Source: an uncultured Lachnospiraceae bacterium (GTDB lineage: Bacteria > Bacillota > Clostridia > Lachnospirales > Lachnospiraceae). Taken from it: 14,924 nt of DNA. The notes below the pieces were generated by a model. The model saw only the letters and a program-made list of their open reading frames with translations, was not told where the DNA came from and searched no databases. Shown piece by piece: positions 7,664 to 12,152 of this stretch. Each line of letters starts with the position of its first letter. Position 1 is the stretch's first letter. The translations under genes and the position numbers were made by a program. Location of the stretch: contig CADBLW010000330.1 of the NCBI GenBank assembly GCA_902795625.1, forward strand, positions 1 to 14,924, in the 5' to 3' direction.

Positions 7664-8386
7664 TTAACCGTTGTAGCAAGCCTCGTCGCATACGAGCACA
7701 ACATCGTCGTGCAGGTTGAGGAACGAAGCCGGGCAGCTCGTGGTCACAGTGCCCTTGAGCATCTGCATAACCGCGTCATGCTTGCCCTTGCCGTTAGCAA
7801 GGATGATGATCTTCTTAGCGGAAAGGATCGTGCCCATACCCATCGTGAGTGCCTTGGTGGGAACATCAGCAGCGCTTGCGAAGAAACGAGCGTTAGCGTC
7901 GATCGTATCCTCGGTCAGGCTTGTGATGTGCGTAGCGGGAACAAGCTCCGTATCAGGCTCGTTGAACGCGATATGACCGTTGCGGCCGATACCGAGAACC
8001 TGGATGTCAGCGCCGCCGAGGGAACGAACGAACGCCTCGTATCTCTTCGCCTCAGCCTCACCGTCAGCCGCGCTTCCCTGCGGTACATGCGTGTGGGTCT
8101 TGTCAATGTTTACTTTATCGAAAAGATTCTTGTTCATGAAGTAACGATAGCTCTGATCGTTGTCGGGGCTGATCGGAAAATACTCATCAAGGTTTACGGT
8201 GGTTACCTGCGAGAAATCAATCTCACCGGCCTTGTTCATCTCCGCCAGCTTCGCATACATACCTTCCGGGGTGGAACCGGTTGCAAGACCGAGAACTGCG
8301 TTGGGTTTCTTCTTCATGACATCGGCAACGATCTCAGCCGATTTTGCGGACATCTCCGCGTAATCCTTGCAAACAATTACTTTCAT
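7664..8386 (-). CDS. nagB: Glucosamine-6-phosphate deaminase
   Basis: Converts glucosamine 6-phosphate to fructose 6-phosphate and ammonia, the entry of amino sugars into glycolysis. The 240-residue form is the short Gram-positive type without the C-terminal allosteric tail of E. coli NagB. Motifs: LGLATGSTPEGMY (32-44), VNLDEYF with Asp67, and LGIGRNGHIAFNEP (131-144) with His138 and Glu143. The position equal to Asp141 of E. coli is Asn136, a common change in Gram-positive enzymes. An in-frame ATG 33 nt further upstream exists, but the start at 8386 is preferred because AAGGAG lies 7 nt before it and the protein then begins MKVIV, as NagB proteins do. First gene of the nagB-glmM-kinase operon. 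Confidence 0.96.
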   Translation of the reverse strand: MKVIVCKDYAEMSAKSAEIVADVMKKKPNAVLGLATGSTPEGMYAKLAEMNKAGEIDFSQVTTVNLDEYFPISPDNDQSYRYFMNKNLFDKVNIDKTHTHVPQGSAADGEAEAKRYEAFVRSLGGADIQVLGIGRNGHIAFNEPDTELVPATHITSLTEDTIDANARFFASAADVPTKALTMGMGTILSAKKIIILANGKGKHDAVMQMLKGTVTTSCPASFLNLHDDVVLVCDEACYNG

Positions 8387-8737
8387 TTTGAATCTCCTTA
8401 TTGTCTTCTTTTCGTGCATCCCTGCACAAGGTTAATTTTACTTCCTAAGCATAATGAAATCAAGGAAAAACTGCTTGTTTTGACGGGATTTTAAACGATA
8501 TTTTATATTTTTTAACCGTTCGATAAACGGATTTTCACGAACGTTGAACGCACATTTTAGGTGCAACCAGGTCGCGCCCCGGAACGTGTCAGCAGAGATC
8601 TTTTCAAAATCAATTGGAAAATGAATAAAATATTAAGTTTTTCGATTCGGTACGGTCCGTGTGCAAATTTTTCAATTTTCCTGACGTAAAATTTTCCATT
8701 TCGTGTTTTTCACCGTTTTTGACGCTTTCAAATTTAA
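8387..8737. other. A/T-rich upstream region of nagB, no gene seen
   Basis: About 350 nt without a credible reading frame. It is clearly more A/T-rich than the genes, with runs such as TATAAAATAT on the minus strand. I could not pair a -10 with a good -35 for nagB at normal spacing. There are short internal repeats: GCAC/GTGC arms around 8550-8565 and two CGTTC direct repeats near 8538-8550. No match to the glmS ribozyme or another riboswitch class was recognised. Operator sites for a GntR-type regulator might lie here but none can be named. Confidence 0.4.
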
Positions 8738-8766
8738 TTGACACTTTTTTCTTTGGGTTGTAAGAT
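8738..8766 (+). promoter_or_regulatory. Near-consensus sigma-A promoter on the plus strand
   Basis: A perfect -35 TTGACA (8738-8743), a 17-nt spacer, and -10 TAAGAT (8761-8766). It is the best promoter match in the window and the only one pointing to the plus strand. Predicted start near 8773. Confidence 0.8.
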
Positions 8767-8772
8767 TGTCAA

Positions 8773-8951
8773 GGTTAATGCAGAAAATCTCCGAGCACGC
8801 CTTCGAGGCGCAGGGTAACCGAACCCGAGAAGGCGTGCCCTCTCTCAACCAACTGCAACCGCAGCTGGAATATATAAAGTTGATTGTTTTTTCATTTTCT
8901 CTCTTCTCAATTTTATCGTGGAAAGACCGCTTCTAACGAAGCGGCCTTTTT
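8773..8951 (+). ncRNA. Candidate structured RNA of about 180 nt (family unknown)
   Basis: Bounded by a near-consensus promoter and an intrinsic terminator, it opposes all neighbouring genes. The first hairpin pairs 8795-8804 with 8829-8838 (10 bp, perfect) and has a GGGT/ACCC inner pairing; an alternative CGCCT/AGGCG hairpin at 8798-8810 competes with it. A second hairpin pairs 8849-8856 with 8861-8868 (one A-C mismatch, AACC loop). A pyrimidine-rich single-stranded stretch (8885-8912) leads to the terminator. I compared it by eye with 6S RNA, SRP RNA, T-box, c-di-GMP and other riboswitches and recognised none. A 52-codon reading frame runs through it (8778-8936), so a small mRNA is the main alternative. 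Confidence 0.55.
8927..8951 (+). terminator. Intrinsic terminator of the plus-strand unit
   Basis: CCGCTTC (8927-8933) and GAAGCGG (8938-8944) form a 7-bp stem with loop TAAC, followed by CC and five T. The T run is on the plus strand only, which fixes the direction. The stop codon of the 52-codon frame is in the loop. Confidence 0.8.
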
Positions 8952-8983
8952 GCTATAAGGGATAAGGAAAACAAGTTCAGAAC

Positions 8984-9047
8984 CTATGCGAGAGGCAGCG
9001 ATCATTGAAACACGTGTTTCAAATGATCGCTGCCTCTCGCAACATAG
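8984..9047. repeat. Long near-perfect palindrome, about 30 bp per arm
   Basis: Arms 8984-9013 and 9014-9047 are reverse complements apart from small extra bases (an extra T near 9021 and AA at 9041-9042). The centre is CACGTG. The core of the arms is GCGAGAGGCAGCGATCAT. Such a structure extrudes or folds in either strand and would block or process any transcript crossing it. Confidence 0.8.
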
Positions 9048-9059
9048 GGGCGGGAACGC

Positions 9060-9194
9060 AGTTTCCGCCCCCTCTGCATGAGCAAAAAAACATCTACATT
9101 TATATTTGTTCAAAGATGTTTTTTTGCGAATGAAGAGGGTTCTGAACTTCTACAGCGGAACGAAAGTTTCCGCCCCCTCCGCATGAGCAAAAAA
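9060..9194. repeat. Direct repeat of a 30-nt G/C-rich module (two copies)
   Basis: Copy 1 at 9060-9089 and copy 2 at 9165-9194 differ at one base of 30. The shared core is TTTCCGCCCCCTC, then T or C, then GCATGAGCAAAAAA. Each copy follows a GCGG..TTCCGC hairpin on one side and abuts a terminator hairpin on the other. On the minus strand the order is terminator, T run, GCTCATGC, GAGGGGGCGGAAAC. Copy 1 lies inside the inverted-repeat element, copy 2 between it and the autolysin terminator. Confidence 0.8.
9082..9127. terminator. Bidirectional terminator-like hairpin
   Basis: A perfect 14-bp stem (9082-9095 with 9114-9127) with an 18-nt loop. The stem itself carries seven A on one arm and seven T on the other, so on both strands the hairpin ends in AGATG followed by seven T. 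It could stop plus-strand readthrough from the orphan unit and minus-strand readthrough from the autolysin gene. Confidence 0.6.
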
Positions 9195-9219
9195 GAGCGC
9201 CACCCTGCGTGACGCTCTT
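9189..9219 (-). terminator. Intrinsic terminator of the autolysin gene
   Basis: On the minus strand AAGAGCGTCAC (9219-9209) pairs with GTGGCGCTCTT (9203-9193) with a 5-nt loop and one T-G wobble, followed by a run of T. It starts about 10 nt after the stop codon at 9230. Confidence 0.9.
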
Positions 9220-9229
9220 CTCTTTCCTA

Positions 9230-11998
9230 CTACTTATATTTCACCCTTATCCTGTAATTCATCCTAGCCCCGTTCTCCGCCACCGTCGTCACAACGATCT
9301 CGTCTCCGTTGCCGGTCAGTGATTTCTTCCCGGTGCCGGTAACCTTGGTGCCGGAGACAACTGCGGTGGCCGCCACCGAAAGCTCCTTCGTGCCGGAAGG
9401 TACTGTCACGGTGTACTCAAACACATCGCATGAGAAGGATGCGTTCAGCGACAGGGATTTTCCGTCCGCCGTCTTGACTGTAAGGGTGCTCAGGTACGGG
9501 TTCGGGCTTCCGCATTTTCCGGGCTCCGGAACCGCGCTTGCGGGCATGTTGTTGTAGACGGGAATGGAGAAGGTGATCTCCATCGAATCCACCGCACCCA
9601 TTTTCAGGTATGCCTGCGCGACCTTGTAGCCCTCGGACTTCGGCGCCTGTGCGTTGGACATGTACTGATGCGCGTACGTGTTCTTGCCTGTCACGTTGTA
9701 TTTCTGCAGGTAGATCGTGTTCTGTCCGTTGCGGATGTAGGTGCTGCCGATGTAATAAGCGCCGCCTACGATCGCGTCGTACCGGTTGTCCCACGGAATC
9801 TTGCATTTTTCGTTGAGGGAAGCGTTGGTGCTGCCGTATTTTGCGTACTTGAGACCGTTGCGGATCGCGCCCAGCGCTGCCGTGGAATTGTATGCGCCGA
9901 TGTTGTAGAAGTTGTAATATCCTTCAAAGCCTTCCACAGTACCGGTCGCGCTGAGGGAAAATGAACCGCCCGACGTGACCTCCTGCTTCACTCTCGACGC
10001 CAGATGATACGGGTTTACTCCGGAGTACGCTGCGGCCTCCATGAACGCCTGTGCGTACGTTACGGATCTCTCCTTGCCGTTCGCGTCAATATAGGAAAAT
10101 ACTGCTCCGTCCATCACGGTTCCCCGCAGGATCTTCTCAACGCCTGCCACCGTCTGTGTCTTTGGATCATAGGTGAGATCCTCGAACATGTAAATGTATG
10201 TATCGTCAAGCCAGTTTCTCGGGTCCATGTAATACTGCAGGCCCGCGGAGTTGATCATCATCCACTCCTTGCCGTCGAAGGACTGGAAGCGGCCGGTGCG
10301 CCAGTTGTAGGAACCCGGTGCGTAGGAAAGCCAGGAAATGCCTTTATTTTTCTCGATCAGATTGTTGCCGAGTGTGTTCTCTCCTTCGATCACGTCGTTC
10401 CAGTCGAGGCCGGTCTTGTACGCCTTGAATTTCCAGGTCGGATGCTGCTCGTGAAGCTTCGTAAGATACGGGATATAGCTCTCCGGGAAGCCTGCGTCAC
10501 GAAGCTGCTTCGCGTACGAGGAATCCGATTTCTTAGCTGCGCTTCCGCTTCCGTGGAGCGAACCTGAGTTGTTGCTCTCGTTCAGCGGGTATTTTTCGGA
10601 GAGGGAAATGTAACTGCCGTACATGTAGCCGCGATACTCAAGGCCGTCAACGATGAGGACGCCCTCGTACCAGACGGCTCCGCCCTCCGCGTAGGCAAAG
10701 GACACCACAGTGACAGGCTGACCCTTCTCAACCGTGACAACCTTCACGTACTCCGTTCCCGGACCGGAGCGGATATTCAATGATTTGGCGGTGACTGTCG
10801 CTTCCACGACAGGTCTGCCCTTATTTTCCGAGACAGTGATCGACACCTTCTTCGGAGCCTCGGTCGGCTTGGCTGTAGACGTATCCGGCGCGCTTGTCGG
10901 CACTGCGGTCGGCGTTGCCTTCGGCGCAGAGGAGGCGCTTGTGATCGTCACAAAATTCCCGTACAGATATGCCTTCTTCGTAACTCCGTTCACGGGGTAT
11001 TCCACGAGATACCATGTGCGCCCCTCGGAATCCTTCGAGGACCCGAGAACCGTATACTGCTCACCCTGGTACGCTTTGCCGAGCACGTCGCTGGCCGTGG
11101 TCGCTCCGCTTCGCACATTCATTCTCGTCGCGTTAACTATGGCGACCTTTCCGTCTGTTGAAGGCACCGGTGTCGGCGTCGCCTTCGGAGCTTCGGTCGG
11201 TGTTGCCTTCGGAGCTTCCGTTGGCGTTGCTTTCGGTGCGTTCGTAGGAGTGTTGGCCGGCTGCGGCGTAGGTGTTGCCGTCGGCTGTGATGACGCCGAA
11301 GTGATCGTTACGAAATTGCCGTAGACGTATCCCTGTTTGACGGCACCGTCAATGTTCACCTCAACCAGGTACCATGTATACCCGTCGGAAGCCTTCTCCG
11401 TACCCAGAACGGGCAGGCGGTCGCCCTGATATGCCTTGCCGAGGACATCGCTCGCGGTGCCGGGCTTCTTGCGCACGTTCATTCGTGTCACATTGACGAC
11501 GGCTACTTTGCCGGTAGCCTTCTGCGTAGATACCGTGACTGTCGGTGTAGGTGTTGCCGTTGCTTTCTTGGCAGGCGTAGGAGTCGCCGTCGCCTTCTTC
11601 GCAGGCGTAGGTGTTGCAGTAGCCTTGGCCGTTGGAGCGGGCGTCACGGTGACGCCGGGTACATTTTTCGAAGCTTTAATGTAGTGCGACCACGCGTATC
11701 CGGTAACCTTCTTGCCGGAAACGGTCGCCTCCAGCTGGTACCAGACTTCGCCGTTTCCTGCCTTCGCGGTGCCGATGATCGTAACCGACTGATTTTTCGT
11801 AAGCGTTCCGAGGCAGGTATACTTGGATCCGGCGCCGGAGCGCAGGTTCAGATAGTCAGCTGTAACCGTTCCTTCGATCCGGTATGAGGTGCCCTTTGCA
11901 AGGGCAACAGAAACAGACGACGTTCCGCAGAACCCCGTCAGCGACTGCAGCATCAGTGCAAGCACCAACACTATAGCAATGCGCCCTGTTTTCCTCAT
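9230..11998 (-). CDS. Secreted SH3b-domain N-acetylglucosaminidase (autolysin)
   Basis: A 922-residue secreted wall hydrolase. A signal peptide (1 to about 35, RKTGR then a hydrophobic core, ending near VALAKG) precedes four SH3b wall-binding domains at about 38-110, 163-236, 283-356 and 398-468. They are joined by Thr/Pro/Ala/Lys linkers. The catalytic region (about 495-800) is of the LytD/AcmB glucosaminidase type, cleaving GlcNAc-MurNAc bonds; the likely catalytic acid is Glu673 in HLASRVKQEV. The C-terminus (about 832-920) resembles a cadherin-like beta-sandwich domain (NPYLSTLTV). An earlier in-frame ATG at 12013 has no ribosome binding site; ATG 11998 has GGAGAGG 5 nt upstream and gives a clean signal peptide. 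Own promoter and terminators on both sides make it monocistronic. Confidence 0.92.
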   Translation of the reverse strand: MRKTGRIAIVLVLALMLQSLTGFCGTSSVSVALAKGTSYRIEGTVTADYLNLRSGAGSKYTCLGTLTKNQSVTIIGTAKAGNGEVWYQLEATVSGKKVTGYAWSHYIKASKNVPGVTVTPAPTAKATATPTPAKKATATPTPAKKATATPTPTVTVSTQKATGKVAVVNVTRMNVRKKPGTASDVLGKAYQGDRLPVLGTEKASDGYTWYLVEVNIDGAVKQGYVYGNFVTITSASSQPTATPTPQPANTPTNAPKATPTEAPKATPTEAPKATPTPVPSTDGKVAIVNATRMNVRSGATTASDVLGKAYQGEQYTVLGSSKDSEGRTWYLVEYPVNGVTKKAYLYGNFVTITSASSAPKATPTAVPTSAPDTSTAKPTEAPKKVSITVSENKGRPVVEATVTAKSLNIRSGPGTEYVKVVTVEKGQPVTVVSFAYAEGGAVWYEGVLIVDGLEYRGYMYGSYISLSEKYPLNESNNSGSLHGSGSAAKKSDSSYAKQLRDAGFPESYIPYLTKLHEQHPTWKFKAYKTGLDWNDVIEGENTLGNNLIEKNKGISWLSYAPGSYNWRTGRFQSFDGKEWMMINSAGLQYYMDPRNWLDDTYIYMFEDLTYDPKTQTVAGVEKILRGTVMDGAVFSYIDANGKERSVTYAQAFMEAAAYSGVNPYHLASRVKQEVTSGGSFSLSATGTVEGFEGYYNFYNIGAYNSTAALGAIRNGLKYAKYGSTNASLNEKCKIPWDNRYDAIVGGAYYIGSTYIRNGQNTIYLQKYNVTGKNTYAHQYMSNAQAPKSEGYKVAQAYLKMGAVDSMEITFSIPVYNNMPASAVPEPGKCGSPNPYLSTLTVKTADGKSLSLNASFSCDVFEYTVTVPSGTKELSVAATAVVSGTKVTGTGKKSLTGNGDEIVVTTVAENGARMNYRIRVKYK
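11156..11287 (-). repeat. Thr/Pro linker repeats in the autolysin (second linker)
   Basis: Encodes residues 238-281, with three tandem KATPTEAP-like units. A related linker at 11528-11647 (residues 118-157) carries three PAKKATATPT units. These low-complexity stretches separate the SH3b domains and are likely sites of length variation between strains. Confidence 0.85.
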
Positions 11999-12025
11999 AA
12001 ACACCTCTCCCATTATATTATTTCT

Positions 12026-12054
12026 ATTTTAATACGACTGCTGTAGAATTGCAA
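12026..12054 (-). promoter_or_regulatory. Sigma-A-type promoter of the autolysin gene
   Basis: Minus strand: -35 TTGCAA (12054-12049), 17-nt spacer, -10 TAAAAT (12031-12026). The predicted start near 12019 leaves a leader of only about 20 nt with the GGAGAGG site. It lies just downstream of the terminator of the surface-protein gene. Confidence 0.75.
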
Positions 12055-12083
12055 GCATTTTCCCACCCCGAAACTCCGCAACC

Positions 12084-12119
12084 AAAAAGAGAGTTGCCGC
12101 GAAAATGCGACAACTCTCT
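12084..12119 (-). terminator. Intrinsic terminator of the surface-protein gene
   Basis: On the minus strand, arms 12119-12107 and 12100-12088 form a 13-bp stem with one T-G wobble and a 6-nt loop, followed by five T. Flanking CCAAA/TTTGG can extend the base. It lies about 35 nt after the stop at 12153. Confidence 0.9.
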
Positions 12120-12152
12120 TTGGTTTTACTTGTCTGTCTCTTCAGTCAGTGA

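Larger units (their letters stand above)
8973..9149. repeat. Nested inverted-repeat element of 177 bp
   Basis: The outer ends are a perfect 12-bp inverted repeat: AAGTTCAGAACC (8973-8984) and GGTTCTGAACTT (9138-9149). Inside are three hairpins in a row: a stem of about 30 bp at 8984-9047, an 11-bp G/C stem at 9047-9071 with loop GCA, and a 14-bp stem at 9082-9127. It contains no credible protein. The layout resembles a non-autonomous palindromic or MITE-like intergenic element, but no target-site duplication is obvious and copy number cannot be judged from one window. Confidence 0.6.

Noticed and set aside
5853..7667. 604-codon plus-strand frame
   Set aside because: It is antisense to the kinase gene and glmM, both with intact active-site motifs; the length comes from codon bias of the real genes.
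7650..7670. CGGTTA/TAACCG hairpin at the nagB stop as a terminator
   Set aside because: Only 6 bp with a 9-nt loop and no T run after it; nagB and glmM are better seen as one unit.
8387..8419. Upstream in-frame start for nagB
   Set aside because: It has no ribosome binding site, while ATG 8386 has AAGGAG at good distance and gives the normal NagB N-terminus.
8773..8951. glmS ribozyme, T-box, 6S or SRP RNA in the orphan unit
   Set aside because: None of the conserved cores I know of these families is present, and the 5' and 3' ends do not form the long closing stem of 6S RNA.
8913..9113. 66-codon minus-strand frame
   Set aside because: It runs through the long palindrome and terminators and has no ribosome binding site or recognisable product.
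11999..12013. Upstream in-frame start for the autolysin
   Set aside because: It would place MGEVF before the signal peptide, it overlaps the real ribosome binding site region and has none of its own.
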